Source of the DNA: Erythrobacter sp.
GTDB taxonomy: Bacteria > Pseudomonadota > Alphaproteobacteria > Sphingomonadales > Sphingomonadaceae
Length of the DNA stretch: 64,000 bases
Assembly (NCBI GenBank): GCA_029937545.1
Contig: JAPYPR010000003.1
Location: forward strand, 124,001-188,000
Direction of reading: 5' to 3'
This document shows positions 49,748-59,210 of this stretch, in pieces (the stretch's first letter is position 1; every line of letters begins with the position of its first letter). The position numbers and the translations under genes are program-made. The notes under the pieces are model-generated. The model was not told the origin of the DNA. It saw nothing but the letters and a program-made list of their open reading frames with translations, and ran no database searches.

Positions 49748-49975
49748 GTTTGCATCCTCTCTCGAGCGGGCTTTGCCGGGTTACACTTGGGTGACAAAGG
49801 AGACAGTGTGTCGCCTTCGCATTTTTCGACAAGCCCTTGTAAAAGTTAACGTTCTTATCTGGCCAGACGACACATTCCGAAATGCGACGCCCCCCCGGTG
49901 GCTTTCACAGCGCCGGACGAGAAGGATTTCTAGCGTCCGTCAGACCCTGTAGGAAAGCCTGCGCGGCAGGTGGCG

Positions 49976-50758
49976 TCAACGCCCTTTCCACTTGCCCTCG
50001 CGCTTTTCGACGAAGGCGGCCATGCCTTCCTGCTTGTCCTCGCTCGCGGTGAGGATCTGGAAAATGCGACGCTCGATGACCAAGCCCTGATCCAGCGACG
50101 TCTCGAAGGCGGCATTGACCATTTCCTTGTTTGCGATTGCGGCCATCGGCGGCATGCTGGCGATCTTCGCGGCGGTCTTCATCGCTTCGTCCAGCAGGTC
50201 GTCATGCGCCACCACCCGCGCGACGAGGTTGCTGCGCTCGGCCTCTTCTGCATCCATCATGCGGCCCGTCAGGCACATCTCCATCGCCTTTGACTTGCCG
50301 ACTGCCTTGGTCAGGCGCTGCGAGCCGCCCATGCCGGGAGCGACGCCGAGCTTGATCTCCGGCTGGCCGAACTTGGCGTTTTCCGAAGCAATGATGAAGT
50401 CCGCCATCATGGCGAGCTCGCATCCGCCGCCCAGAGCGAAGCCGTTGACCGCGGCAATCCACGGCTTGCGGGTTTTCTTGACGATCTCGCTGGTCCAGGG
50501 CGCGAAGAAATCGTCGAGATAAAAGTCGGCCGCTTCCTTTTCGCTCATTTCCTTGATGTCGGCACCGGCGGCGAAGGCCTTGTCGCCCGATCCGGTGAGC
50601 ACCGCGCAAAGCTGGCTGGCATCGGCCTGGTAGGCGGCGAAAGCCTCGATCAGTTCTTCCAGCACCTTGCTGTTCAGCGCATTCAGCGCCTTTGGGCGGT
50701 TGAGGGTGATCAGCGTGACCGCATCATGCTGTTCGACGGTGATGGTTTCATAGCTCAT
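49976..50758 (-). CDS. Enoyl-CoA hydratase
   Basis: The 260-residue crotonase-fold enzyme has [47 protein letters not shown] and [18 protein letters not shown], with the two catalytic Glu residues (one in GGGCELA, one in QPEIKLG context). In this operon it probably hydrates methacrylyl-CoA in valine breakdown. ATG 50758 overlaps the upstream hydrolase stop (ATGA); a start four codons earlier is possible. Confidence 0.93.
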   Translation of the reverse strand: MSYETITVEQHDAVTLITLNRPKALNALNSKVLEELIEAFAAYQADASQLCAVLTGSGDKAFAAGADIKEMSEKEAADFYLDDFFAPWTSEIVKKTRKPWIAAVNGFALGGGCELAMMADFIIASENAKFGQPEIKLGVAPGMGGSQRLTKAVGKSKAMEMCLTGRMMDAEEAERSNLVARVVAHDDLLDEAMKTAAKIASMPPMAAIANKEMVNAAFETSLDQGLVIERRIFQILTASEDKQEGMAAFVEKREGKWKGR

Positions 50759-51816
50759 AGGGGTTTCCATTCCTCATCGGCGGGAAGCGGGGCGAAGATG
50801 CTGTCGAGCAGGTCCTCGCTCACGCCCTCGGGCGTGGCCGGATCCCATTGCGGGTCGCTGGTCTTGTCGACGATTACCGCGCGCACGCCCTCGGCGAAAT
50901 CGGGGCGGGTCAGGACGCGCGACGCGATGCGGTATTCCATCCGCATATTGTCGGCGAAGCTGTCCAGCCTTTCGCTTTCCGCCAGCTGGCGCAGCGCGAC
51001 CTTGCAGGTCTGCGGGCTCTTGGTGCGCAGCGTGGCCAGTTCCTTGGCCGCCCAGTCGCTATCGTCGGCTTCGAGGCTCGCGAGGATTTCTTCGTAGCGG
51101 TCGGAAGCGAAGTGCTTGTTGATCCGCTCGCAATTGGCCTCGATCCGGGGCTCGGGCGGTATAACCGACAGCTCGGAGAGAATGCCCGCAATGCGACCGG
51201 GATGCTCGGTGATCCGCGCCTTCGCCTCGGCCAGCTTCTCGGCCGGGATGTAATGCGTCGCGATCCCGGCGAAATGACATTCCGCCCCGTCCAGCCGCGC
51301 GCCGGTCAGCGCCAGGAACTGGCCGAGCCGTCCACCGAGGCGCGAAAGGTGCCAGCCGCCGCCGACATCCGGGAACAGGCCGATGCCGGTTTCAGGCATG
51401 GCGAAGCGCGTATTCTCGGTCGCTACGCGATATTTGCAGGGAAGGGCGATGCCGACGCCGCCGCCCATGACAATGCCGTCCATGAAGGCCACGATGGGCT
51501 TCTCATAGGTCATCATCTGGTGATTGAGCTGGTATTCGTCGTGAAAGAACTCGCGACCGCTTTTGCCGCCATCGTTCAATGCGGAGTGGCGCAGAAGGTT
51601 GATGTCGCCGCCTGCGCAGAAACCGCGGCCTTCCGCGTGGTCGAGGATGACCGCCTCGATCTCGTCGTCATCGGACCACCCGGCCAGCGCCGCGCTGATC
51701 GCGTGGCACATGTCGAGCGTTAGCGCGTGCAGCGCCTTGGGCCGATTGAGCGAAATGTGGCCGGTGCGGCCGTGGGTGTGGATCATTATTTCGTCTGTCA
51801 TCGGATTCTCGCTCAC
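50755..51816 (-). CDS. 3-hydroxyisobutyryl-CoA hydrolase
   Basis: The 353-residue crotonase-family member is longer than hydratases, as usual for HIBYL-CoA hydrolase. Motifs are [57 protein letters not shown] and [20 protein letters not shown]. It frees 3-hydroxyisobutyrate from CoA, sparing the toxic methacrylyl-CoA pool. The GTG at 51816 overlaps the dehydrogenase stop (GTGA); ATG 51801 is an alternative. Confidence 0.94.
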   Translation of the reverse strand: MSENPMTDEIMIHTHGRTGHISLNRPKALHALTLDMCHAISAALAGWSDDDEIEAVILDHAEGRGFCAGGDINLLRHSALNDGGKSGREFFHDEYQLNHQMMTYEKPIVAFMDGIVMGGGVGIALPCKYRVATENTRFAMPETGIGLFPDVGGGWHLSRLGGRLGQFLALTGARLDGAECHFAGIATHYIPAEKLAEAKARITEHPGRIAGILSELSVIPPEPRIEANCERINKHFASDRYEEILASLEADDSDWAAKELATLRTKSPQTCKVALRQLAESERLDSFADNMRMEYRIASRVLTRPDFAEGVRAVIVDKTSDPQWDPATPEGVSEDLLDSIFAPLPADEEWKPL

Positions 51817-52958
51817 TGTCGCAACAGGTCCCGCCCGACGATCATGCGCATGACCTGGTTGGTGCCCTCGAGGATCGAGTGGACGCGCAGGTCGCGCCAG
51901 AAGCGCTCGATTGGATAGTCCCTGAGATAGCCGTAGCCACCGAACAGTTGCAGCGCGTCATTGACGACCTTGCTGCCATTGTCGGTCGCCAAGCGCTTTG
52001 CCATTGCCGAGAAGCGCGATTTGTCCGGCGCATTGTCGGTGACCTTGGCGGCGGCGAGATAGAGCAGGGCGCGTGCGGCTTCCAGGTCGGTCGCCATGTC
52101 GGCCAGCATGAACTGCGTGTTCTGGAACTCTGCGATCGGCGTGTCGAATTGCTGGCGATCCTTGGTGTAGGCCACCGCCTCGTCGAGGCAGCGCTGGGCC
52201 CCGCCGAGCGAACAGGCGCCGATGTTCAGGCGTCCGCCGTCGAGACCCATCATGGCGAAGCGGAAGCCCTCGCCTTCGTCGCCGACCCGGTTCTCCACTG
52301 GTACGCGGGCATCCTCGAAGATGACCTGCGCGGTCGGGCTGGCATTCCAGCCGAGCTTCTTTTCCGGCGCGCCGAAGCTGAGGCCCGGCGTGTCCTTGTC
52401 GATCACGAGACAGGTAATGCCCTTGGTCTTGTGTTCGGAGGTGCGGACCATGGTGACATAGACGTCGTTCACGCCGCCGCCGGAGATGAACTGCTTGGTG
52501 CCGTTCAGCACGTAATGATCGCCGTCCCGCACTGCGCTGGTCTTGAGGCCCGCGGCATCCGATCCGCTGCCGGGTTCGGTCAGGCAGTAGCTGGCGATCT
52601 TCTCCATAGTGACGAGGTCGGGGAGGTATTTTTCCTTCACCCCTTCGCCGCCGAAGCAGTCGATCATCCAGCTGGCCATGTTGTGGATCGAGATGAACGC
52701 GCTGGTGGTCGGGCAGCCATAGGCCATGGCTTCCATGATCAGCGCCGCCTCGAGCCGGCCAAGGCCGATGCCGCCGCTTTCTTCCGAGACGTAGATCGCG
52801 CCGAAACCGAGTTCGGCTGTCTGTTTGATCACCTCGCGCGGGAAATGGCTCTTTTCATCCCACTCGCCAGCGTGCGGCGTGATGTTGTCGGCAGTGAAGC
52901 GCTGGGCCATTTCCTGGATGGCCAGCTGGTCGTCGGTAAGCTGGAATTGTCCTGTCAT
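51813..52958 (-). CDS. Isobutyryl-CoA dehydrogenase (acyl-CoA dehydrogenase family)
   Basis: The 381-residue FAD enzyme has CLTEPGSGSDAAGLKT, QFGGYGY-type ALQLFGGYGYLRDYP, and the catalytic base E364 in LEGTNQVMRMIVG. It should convert isobutyryl-CoA to methacrylyl-CoA. Family membership is firm; the substrate is inferred from the operon with the hydrolase, mmsB and mmsA. Confidence 0.93.
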   Translation of the reverse strand: MTGQFQLTDDQLAIQEMAQRFTADNITPHAGEWDEKSHFPREVIKQTAELGFGAIYVSEESGGIGLGRLEAALIMEAMAYGCPTTSAFISIHNMASWMIDCFGGEGVKEKYLPDLVTMEKIASYCLTEPGSGSDAAGLKTSAVRDGDHYVLNGTKQFISGGGVNDVYVTMVRTSEHKTKGITCLVIDKDTPGLSFGAPEKKLGWNASPTAQVIFEDARVPVENRVGDEGEGFRFAMMGLDGGRLNIGACSLGGAQRCLDEAVAYTKDRQQFDTPIAEFQNTQFMLADMATDLEAARALLYLAAAKVTDNAPDKSRFSAMAKRLATDNGSKVVNDALQLFGGYGYLRDYPIERFWRDLRVHSILEGTNQVMRMIVGRDLLRQ

Positions 52959-53007
52959 GCGGTGCGCTCTAGTCCTTTGCCGGGGGCAAGGGAAGGGGCG
53001 TGGCCGG

Positions 53008-53397
53008 TCAATCGCGAATGATTGCCTCTGCCTCGATTTCGACTTTCCATTCCGGTCGGCAGAGCCATGCGCAACCTACCATTGTTGCGGCGGGGCGCGC
53101 CTCGCCGAAGTAGCGGGCGTGCACCTCCCCCACCGCGTCCTGATCGGCCGGATCGGTCAAGAACATGCGCGTGCGGACCACGTCGCTAGCCGACCCGCCG
53201 AGTTCCTCGGTCACGCGGATGATCGGGGCACAGTACCGCTCGGCCTGTTCCGCGGCCCCGCCTTGCGTGCTCGAGCCGTCGTCCTCGACCGGGCCGGTGC
53301 CAGCAACGACGATCCGGTTACCGTCGCGTACCGCGCGAGCGAAGCCGAACTGCGCTTCGAACGGAGAGCCGGTGAAGGCGTGGCGGCGACCGCTCAC
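53008..53397 (-). CDS. RidA family protein
   Basis: The 129-residue protein has the YjgF/RidA fold: GFARAVRDGNRIVVAGTGPV, DVVRTRMFLTD and ARPAATMVGCAWLCRPEWKV, with the expected Arg (RTRMF) and a terminal EIEAEA. RidA proteins hydrolyse reactive enamine/imine products of PLP enzymes. The GTG start overlaps the stop of the inhibitor gene upstream (GTGA). Confidence 0.9.
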   Translation of the reverse strand: MSGRRHAFTGSPFEAQFGFARAVRDGNRIVVAGTGPVEDDGSSTQGGAAEQAERYCAPIIRVTEELGGSASDVVRTRMFLTDPADQDAVGEVHARYFGEARPAATMVGCAWLCRPEWKVEIEAEAIIRD

Positions 53398-53696
53398 CCG
53401 CAGGTGATCTCGACGATCTTGCGGTTCTCGTCATAGCGCACGTTCACGCGACCGGTGCGGTAATCCATCGTCCACGCAGAGTTCGGCGGGCCCCAGCGCA
53501 GCGTTTTCGCGTCGCTCTCGCGCAGTATGGCGGCACCCGTATCGGCGGTTGCGTCGCGCCCAATGTGATACTGTACCGGTTGGGCATCGCATTCGCCGCC
53601 GCTTTCGTTTGCCGGGACGGAGCCGGGTGCTTCTCCGTATGCTCCTGCGCACGCAGCGAGAGGCAGCGCCACAACACCTAAAAACAGACAACGCAT
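53394..53696 (-). CDS. I78 family peptidase inhibitor, lipoprotein
   Basis: The 100-residue protein has a lipoprotein signal with lipobox LAAC. The I78 domain follows, with HIGRDATADTGAAILRESDA, then WTMDYRTGRVNVRYDENRKI. Such small proteins may block external proteases from the cell envelope. Start at 53696 gives the lipoprotein signal directly. It is co-transcribed with RidA. Confidence 0.85.
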   Translation of the reverse strand: MRCLFLGVVALPLAACAGAYGEAPGSVPANESGGECDAQPVQYHIGRDATADTGAAILRESDAKTLRWGPPNSAWTMDYRTGRVNVRYDENRKIVEITCG

Positions 53697-53706
53697 ATCG
53701 TCTTCC

Positions 53707-54186
53707 TCAGTTATCGCAGCGTTTGCGCGGCAGATCGCGGCCAGCACTTGCATCGGTCGGGTCCAGGACAAGCAACCGCTCCCCGCCATCTTCGAGTACC
53801 AGCTCGCGGCGCTCTTCCCATGTTTCGCCTTCGCTTTCCATAGCGAGTGTCACGATCACGCTTCCGGTCCCACTGTCCTCGATACTGGTCAACTGACCCG
53901 CGGATTCGTAGAAGGTGATCGAGTACTCGCCGATCTTAAGCCGCAGGTCGGACGCCGCGGAGCAGCTTCCCTCGACATAATCCCAAACCCCGCGAAAGCG
54001 GGGCGGGATCGTGCCGATAAGCTCCGGCAAGGGCGGTGCGCCATCGCCGATCCCGCCTTTGGGCTCGACCGGTATAGCGGTTTGCTGCGCTGCGGGATCG
54101 TCCGGCGTGGTCTGGCCGGGCGAACAGGCGAGCAGTGCGAACACTGCAAGCGATGCGAGTGCCGGGTGGGTCAAGGGCAAAAACAT
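53707..54186 (-). CDS. Hypothetical lipoprotein
   Basis: The 159-residue protein has a lipoprotein signal (ALASLAVFALLAC), a Pro/Gln-rich linker and a small folded part with PPRFRGVWDYVEGSCSAASD, GEYSITFYESAGQLTSIED and a closing cysteine near the end. I do not recognise the family. It lies 10 bp upstream of the I78 gene and 15 bp after mmsA, so it is probably read from the mmsA promoter. Confidence 0.78.
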   Translation of the reverse strand: MFLPLTHPALASLAVFALLACSPGQTTPDDPAAQQTAIPVEPKGGIGDGAPPLPELIGTIPPRFRGVWDYVEGSCSAASDLRLKIGEYSITFYESAGQLTSIEDSGTGSVIVTLAMESEGETWEERRELVLEDGGERLLVLDPTDASAGRDLPRKRCDN

Positions 54187-54201
54187 CCTAACCGTATCCT
54201 A

Positions 54202-55695
54202 TCACCCCATCGTCGGAATGACGAAGGCGTTGTTGCCGTCGCCGCCGCCGTCGGGCCAGCGTTGCGTGACCTTCTTGGCCTTGGTCCAGAACTTCAGGCC
54301 TTCCATGCCGTACTGGTCGATGTCGCCAAAGCCGGAGCGCTTCCAGCCGCCGAAACTGTGATAGCTGACGGGCACGGGGATCGGCACGTTGATGCCGACC
54401 ATGCCGACATTCACTCGGTTCGCGAATTCGCGCGCCGCGTGTCCGTTGCGGGTGAAAATGGCAACGCCGTTGCCGTACTGGTGCTCGCTCGGAAGCTTCA
54501 CGGCTTCCTCGAAATCGTTCGCGCGCACGACCTGGAGGACCGGGCCGAAAATCTCTTCCTTGTAGCTTTCCATATCGGGGGTCACGCGGTCGAGCAGCGT
54601 CGGGCCGACGAAAAAGCCATCCTCGTGGCCCTGCAGGCTGAAACCGCGCCCGTCGATGACGACTTCGGCGCCTTCCTTCTCCGCCGTGTCGATCCACCCT
54701 TCGACGCGCGCCTTGTGTTCGGGCGTGACGACCGGGCCGTAATGCGCGTCGGGATCGTTCGATACGCCGACCCGCAAGCCGTTGATCGCGGGGATCAGCT
54801 TTTCGCGCAGCTTGTCGGCGGTGTCTTCGCCCACGGGGACCACGACGGGCAGCGCCATGCAGCGCTCGCCAGCCGAGCCGAAGGCAGCCCCGGCGAGGTC
54901 GTTCACCACTTGGTCGAGATCGGCATCGGGCATGACTATGCCGTGGTTCTTCGCCCCGCCGAAGGCCTGGACGCGCTTAGCGTTCGCCGTGCCGCGCGAG
55001 TAAATATACTGCGCGATGTCGGATGAGCCGACGAAGCTGATGGCCGGAATGTCGGGATGGTCGAGGATGGCATCGACCATTTCCTTGTCGCCATGGACGA
55101 CCTGCAGCAGGCCCTCGGGCGCGCCCGCCTCGAGGAAGAGTTCGGCGAGACGCACCGGGACGCTCGGGTCGCGCTCCGACGGTTTGAGGATGAAGGCATT
55201 GCCCACCGCGATCGCCATGCCGAACATCCACATCGGGATCATGGCCGGGAAGTTGAACGGCGTGATGCCAGCACCGATGCCGAGCGGCTGGCGCATCGAA
55301 TAGACATCGATGCCCGGACCTGCACCCTGTGTATACTCACCCTTTAGCGCTTGAGGGATACCGCAGGCGAATTCGATCACTTCGAGCCCGCGCTGCACGT
55401 CGCCATGCGCATCCTCGACGACCTTGCCGTGCTCGCTCGAAAGCAGCTCGGCCAGCTCCTGCTTGTTCGCTTCGACCAGCTGCTTGAATTCGAACATCAC
55501 GCGCGCACGGCGTTGCGGATTAGTCGCCGCCCATTCGGGCTGGACCTTTTTCGCGGCATCGACGGCCTTCTGCAGCAGCGCGGCATCGCCGAGCGCGACT
55601 TCGGCCTGGACCTCGCCGGTCGAGGGGTTCCAGATCTTGTGCTTGCGAGTGGGGGCGGGGCTGTCCCCCGCGATAAAATGGTCGATTTGGCGCAT
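54202..55695 (-). CDS. mmsA: Methylmalonate-semialdehyde dehydrogenase (CoA-acylating)
   Basis: The 497-residue ALDH-fold enzyme converts methylmalonate semialdehyde with CoA and NAD to propionyl-CoA. It starts RQIDHFIAGDSPAPTRKH, has GITPFNFPAMIPMWMFGMAI, the catalytic C279 in GSAGERCMALPVVVP and SYHSFGGWKRSGFGD near the end, all typical of MmsA. ATG 55695 follows an AGAGGAA ribosome-binding site. It is the first gene on this strand before the two lipoprotein genes. Confidence 0.96.
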   Translation of the reverse strand: MRQIDHFIAGDSPAPTRKHKIWNPSTGEVQAEVALGDAALLQKAVDAAKKVQPEWAATNPQRRARVMFEFKQLVEANKQELAELLSSEHGKVVEDAHGDVQRGLEVIEFACGIPQALKGEYTQGAGPGIDVYSMRQPLGIGAGITPFNFPAMIPMWMFGMAIAVGNAFILKPSERDPSVPVRLAELFLEAGAPEGLLQVVHGDKEMVDAILDHPDIPAISFVGSSDIAQYIYSRGTANAKRVQAFGGAKNHGIVMPDADLDQVVNDLAGAAFGSAGERCMALPVVVPVGEDTADKLREKLIPAINGLRVGVSNDPDAHYGPVVTPEHKARVEGWIDTAEKEGAEVVIDGRGFSLQGHEDGFFVGPTLLDRVTPDMESYKEEIFGPVLQVVRANDFEEAVKLPSEHQYGNGVAIFTRNGHAAREFANRVNVGMVGINVPIPVPVSYHSFGGWKRSGFGDIDQYGMEGLKFWTKAKKVTQRWPDGGGDGNNAFVIPTMG

Positions 55696-55750
55696 GGCAG
55701 ATTCCTCTCTTTTCGTGCCAACGGCTCTGGCAAGCCAAGGTTGCGAAATC

Positions 55751-55791
55751 AACCGGCATCAAATGAAACCGGCATCAAATGAAACCGGCAT
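55751..55791. repeat. 16-bp tandem repeat, about 2.6 copies
   Basis: The unit AACCGGCATCAAATGA occurs twice without change (55751-55766 and 55767-55782) and then in part (AACCGGCAT). It lies between the mmsA start and the end of the DUF819 gene. It may be slippage or a protein-binding site for mmsA control. Confidence 0.9.
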
Positions 55792-55800
55792 TGCTTGCGA

Positions 55801-57015
55801 CTAGACGACCGCCGCCATCATCTGTGCGCACAGGATCGCGCCATAGGTGCCTAGAGCATAGCCAAGGACAGCGAGCAGCACGCCGACGGGAGCGAGGGCC
55901 GGGTGGAAGGCGGCCGCCACTACGGGCGCGCTCGCTGCCCCGCCGACATTGGCCTTGCTGCCGACCGCGACGAAGAAGAACGGCGCCTTGATGATCTTGG
56001 CGACCACTAGCAGCAGGACGATGTGGAACAGCATCCAGATCGCGCCGATGGCCATGAAGGCGGGGGCGTCCATGATCTTGGTCACGTCCATCCGCGTGCC
56101 GATGATCGCCACCAGCAGGAAGATGAAGAGCACGCCGAACTTGCTTGCTCCGATGCCCTCCAGTTCGCGCGCACGGGTGAAGCTGGCGGCGAGGCCGGCA
56201 GTGGTGGAGATGACGACCACCCAGAAGAATTCGCTCGCCAGCGTCGCGTCCTCCCCCTGGACGCTGGCAAACCAGCCCCCGATCCAGCCGCCCAGCAGGT
56301 GCGATGCGCCGACAACGGCCATGGTTGCGCCGAACAGCAGCACGTAGTCATTGGCCTTTGCCACGCGCTCGATGCGTTCGGAGTAATCCGCCATGCTGTC
56401 GCGCAGTCTGGCGATGGAAGAGCTGTCCGCGCCCAGCCAACGGTCGACCCGGTCGGTCGCTCCCGCCCCGTAGAGCAGGAAGATCATCCAGATTTCCGCG
56501 ACGATGATGTCCACCGCCAGCAACGCGGCAAAGCCTTCGAGCGGATAGCCATAGACTTCCAGCATCGCGGTCTGGTTCGCGCCGCCGCCGATCCAGCTGC
56601 CCGCCAGCGTGGCAAGCCCGCGCCAGGCCGCAGTGTCGCCCGATCCGATTACCGAAGGTTCGAACTGCGCGACGATCCACAACGCCAGCGGTCCGCCGAG
56701 GATGATCCCGACCGTGGCGGTCAGGAACATGATGATCGCCTTGTTGCCGAGGCCGAGGATGCCCCTGATGTCGATGCTCAGCGTCATCAGAAACAGCGCG
56801 GCGGGCAGGAAATAATCCTTCGCGACCGGCCACAGCTGGCTCTCGCTCGTATCGATCAGCCCGGTCGTTACGAACAGCGAGGGGACGAGATAGCAGACGA
56901 GAATGATCGGCACGAAAACGTAGAACCGTTGCCAGCCCGGCCGGTCGCGCGTCGCGAAAACGAAAGCGAGCAATGCGCCCAGCAGACCGAGGATGATGCG
57001 ATCGTCGCTGATCAT
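55801..57015 (-). CDS. DUF819 family membrane protein
   Basis: The 404-residue protein has about 11 hydrophobic segments. The segments GSWIGGGANQTAMLEVYG and GSKANVGGAASAPVVAAAFH lie in the two halves and are the typical repeated Gly/Ala-rich motifs of DUF819 (YjcL-like) carriers. The family is considered a transporter of unknown substrate. It is read on the same strand as mmsA, 105 bp upstream of it. Confidence 0.9.
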   Translation of the reverse strand: MISDDRIILGLLGALLAFVFATRDRPGWQRFYVFVPIILVCYLVPSLFVTTGLIDTSESQLWPVAKDYFLPAALFLMTLSIDIRGILGLGNKAIIMFLTATVGIILGGPLALWIVAQFEPSVIGSGDTAAWRGLATLAGSWIGGGANQTAMLEVYGYPLEGFAALLAVDIIVAEIWMIFLLYGAGATDRVDRWLGADSSSIARLRDSMADYSERIERVAKANDYVLLFGATMAVVGASHLLGGWIGGWFASVQGEDATLASEFFWVVVISTTAGLAASFTRARELEGIGASKFGVLFIFLLVAIIGTRMDVTKIMDAPAFMAIGAIWMLFHIVLLLVVAKIIKAPFFFVAVGSKANVGGAASAPVVAAAFHPALAPVGVLLAVLGYALGTYGAILCAQMMAAVV

Positions 57016-57174
57016 GATGCGTATTGTGTCTCGTCTTTTACTTCTCAGCCCCGCCTAGCGTCTTCCGCCTGCGCGCGCCAAGCCGTCAGTCCGTAAGCTC
57101 CACACCGGAGCGCGCAATGCGTTTTCTCGCGTTGACCTTGTCTTCGCGCTGCGGCAAATGCCGCCGCCCGGTGC

Positions 57175-57248
57175 GCGGGTGTAGCTCAATGGTAGAGCAG
57201 CAGCTTCCCAAGCTGACGACGAGGGTTCGATTCCCTTCACCCGCTCCA
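57175..57248 (+). tRNA. tRNA-Gly (CCC)
   Basis: A 74-nt cloverleaf with encoded CCA can be folded. The acceptor stem is GCGGGTG/CACCCGC, the D-arm contains AGCTCAATGGTAGAGC, the anticodon loop is TTCCCAA (anticodon CCC) and the T-arm contains GGGTTCGATTCCC. It reads GGG codons. Confidence 0.94.
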
Positions 57249-57249
57249 C

Positions 57250-58341
57250 TCAGAACCGTCCGGTCTCGAAGAATCTCCTGATCCGCTGGCGTGGTTCTGC
57301 AACTTCCAGGCCCTTTGCTTCGAGCCAGACGTCATCGAAGATCGTGTCGGCATAGCGCGCGCCGTCGTCGCACAGGATCGAGACGATCGAGCCTGCCTCG
57401 CCCCGCGAAGCCATCTCGGCGGCGATAATTGCGCAGGCCCACACGTTGGTACCGGTCGATCCGCCGCAGCGACGGTCGAGCCGGTTGCTCACTTCGTGCG
57501 CGGCGGCGATCGAGCAGGCGTCGGGCACGGCTTCCATCCTATCGACGATGTCGGGCAGGAAGCTTGGCTCGACCCGCTGGCGCCCGATCCCCTCGATGCA
57601 GCCGGACGAATGCTCGACCTTGGTGACCGACCGGTCGGCCCAGTGGCGGTGGAAGACCGAGCCACCGGGATCGGCGACGCAGACCTTCGTATCGTGCCGG
57701 TTATAGCGGGCGAAGCGGCCGATGGTGGCCGATGTCCCGCCGGTTCCGGCCCCGCAAACGATCCAGCGCGGCACCGGATGCGGCTCGCGCGCCATCTGCG
57801 CGAAGATCGATTCGGCGATATTGTTGTTCGCCCGCCAGTCGGTCGCGCGCTCGGCGAAGGTGAACTGGTCGATATAGTGTCCGCCGAGATCGTCGGCGAG
57901 CGTCTGGGCGGCAACATACATCTCGCCCGGCGAATCGACGAAGTGACACTCGCCACCGTGAAATTCGATAGCGTCGATCTTCGGCTTCGCGGTCGAGCGC
58001 GGGACCACCGCGATGAAGCGGAGGCCCAGCATGCGAGCGAAATATGCTTCGGAAACCGCAGTCGATCCGCTCGACGCTTCGATTACCGGCGTGCCTTCGC
58101 AGATCCAGCCGTTACACAGGCCGTAGAGGAACAACGAGCGGGCCAGCCGGTGCTTGAGGCTGCCGGTCGGGTGGCTGGACTCGTCCTTCAGGTAGATCGC
58201 GATGTCGGGCAGTGCGGGAACAGGTAGGGGAATGAGATGCGTGTCGGCCGAGCGCGTGAAATCCGCCTCGATTCGCCCGATCGCCCAATTGACCCAGTCG
58301 CGTCCGTTCGCCCGCTGTTGCCCCGTCACTTGGGCCGTCAC
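57250..58341 (-). CDS. PLP-dependent cysteine-synthase-like enzyme
   Basis: The 363-residue fold-type II PLP protein has KDESSHPTGSLKHRLARSLF (PLP lysine K63), then EASSGSTAVSEAYFARMLGL and the phosphate-binding loop CGAGTGGTSATIGRFARYN. Cysteine synthase and cystathionine beta-synthase are the nearest relatives. The family form GNTGI is changed here to GSTAV, so O-acetylserine as substrate is not sure. The GTG at 58341 overlaps the SDR stop (GTGA). Its stop is 2 bp from the convergent tRNA-Gly. Confidence 0.88.
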   Translation of the reverse strand: MTAQVTGQQRANGRDWVNWAIGRIEADFTRSADTHLIPLPVPALPDIAIYLKDESSHPTGSLKHRLARSLFLYGLCNGWICEGTPVIEASSGSTAVSEAYFARMLGLRFIAVVPRSTAKPKIDAIEFHGGECHFVDSPGEMYVAAQTLADDLGGHYIDQFTFAERATDWRANNNIAESIFAQMAREPHPVPRWIVCGAGTGGTSATIGRFARYNRHDTKVCVADPGGSVFHRHWADRSVTKVEHSSGCIEGIGRQRVEPSFLPDIVDRMEAVPDACSIAAAHEVSNRLDRRCGGSTGTNVWACAIIAAEMASRGEAGSIVSILCDDGARYADTIFDDVWLEAKGLEVAEPRQRIRRFFETGRF

Positions 58342-59132
58342 CTGGGCGGCATCCGGATCGCCCCGTCCAACCGGAACTGGTGGCCGTTGATGTAGCTGTT
58401 GCGCGCGATCTCTAGGATCAGCGACGCGAATTCCTCGGGGTGCCCGAGGCGCTTGGGGAAGGGGACGCTGGCGTTGAGCTGGTCCCACATCTGCGGATTG
58501 CGATCCTTCATGCCGAGCATCAGCGGGGTCGCGAAAATGCCGGGCATCACCGAATTCACGCGGATGCCGATGTCCATCAGGTCGCGCGCCATCGGCAGGA
58601 CGAGGCCGTTCACCCCGGCCTTGCAGCTGCCATAGATCACCTGGCCGATCTGCCCGTCCTGCGCCGCCACGCTGGCGGTCAGCGTGACGCAGCCGCGCTC
58701 GCCATCCTCCCCGATCGGATCGCTGTTCGCCATGCCGAGTGCGGATAGGCTGGCGATGCGATAAGAGGAGACGAGAATGCCCTCGGCCCCAAAAGCGTAA
58801 TCCTCGGTCGCGAGCCGCTTGTAGCGCCCGTTCTCCTTGTCCCAGCCGAGCGTCTTGCCGCGCCGGCTGGTCATGGCGCAATGCACGGTCACGCGTTCCT
58901 GCCCGTGTGCCTCGCGTGCTGCTGCGAAGCCATCGACCACCGACTGCTCGTCGGTAATGTCGACCCGCGCGAATGTGCCGCCGATGGCTTCGGCATGCGC
59001 CTTGCCGCCGTCGTCGTCGATGTCGAAGATTGTCACCTTGAGGCCCGCATCCGCCAGTGCCTGCGCGCTGGCCCTGCCGAGGCCCGACGCCCCCCCCGTA
59101 ACGATTGCTGCCATGCCTGCCTTGAGTTCCAT
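58338..59132 (-). CDS. SDR family oxidoreductase (HSD10/3-hydroxyacyl-CoA dehydrogenase-like)
   Basis: The 264-residue protein has the NAD(P) loop TGGASGLGRASAQALADAG, an acidic FDIDDD after beta-2 (NAD preference), active-site Ser in TASVAAQDG and Y-x3-K in IYGSCKAGV. It ends NGHQFRLDGAIRMPPR, as in type 2 3-hydroxyacyl-CoA dehydrogenases. The usual NCAG after beta-4 is replaced by HCAMTS. ATG 59132 follows GAGGAGAAG. The PLP enzyme gene is coupled downstream. Confidence 0.9.
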   Translation of the reverse strand: MELKAGMAAIVTGGASGLGRASAQALADAGLKVTIFDIDDDGGKAHAEAIGGTFARVDITDEQSVVDGFAAAREAHGQERVTVHCAMTSRRGKTLGWDKENGRYKRLATEDYAFGAEGILVSSYRIASLSALGMANSDPIGEDGERGCVTLTASVAAQDGQIGQVIYGSCKAGVNGLVLPMARDLMDIGIRVNSVMPGIFATPLMLGMKDRNPQMWDQLNASVPFPKRLGHPEEFASLILEIARNSYINGHQFRLDGAIRMPPR

Positions 59133-59210
59133 CGCCTTCTCCTCACCCTTTGCATGAAAATCTGGCGTGTTATCGCACGGGTGCAGGGCAAAGCAAAAGG
59201 GCGATCGCAG

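Noticed and set aside
49748..49975. Promoter or small RNA in the gap between mmsB and the hydratase gene
   Set aside because: No clear promoter elements, hairpin with T-run or open frame could be supported by eye.
55751..55791. Possible CRISPR array
   Set aside because: The units are directly adjacent with no spacers, only 16 bp long, and no cas gene is present.
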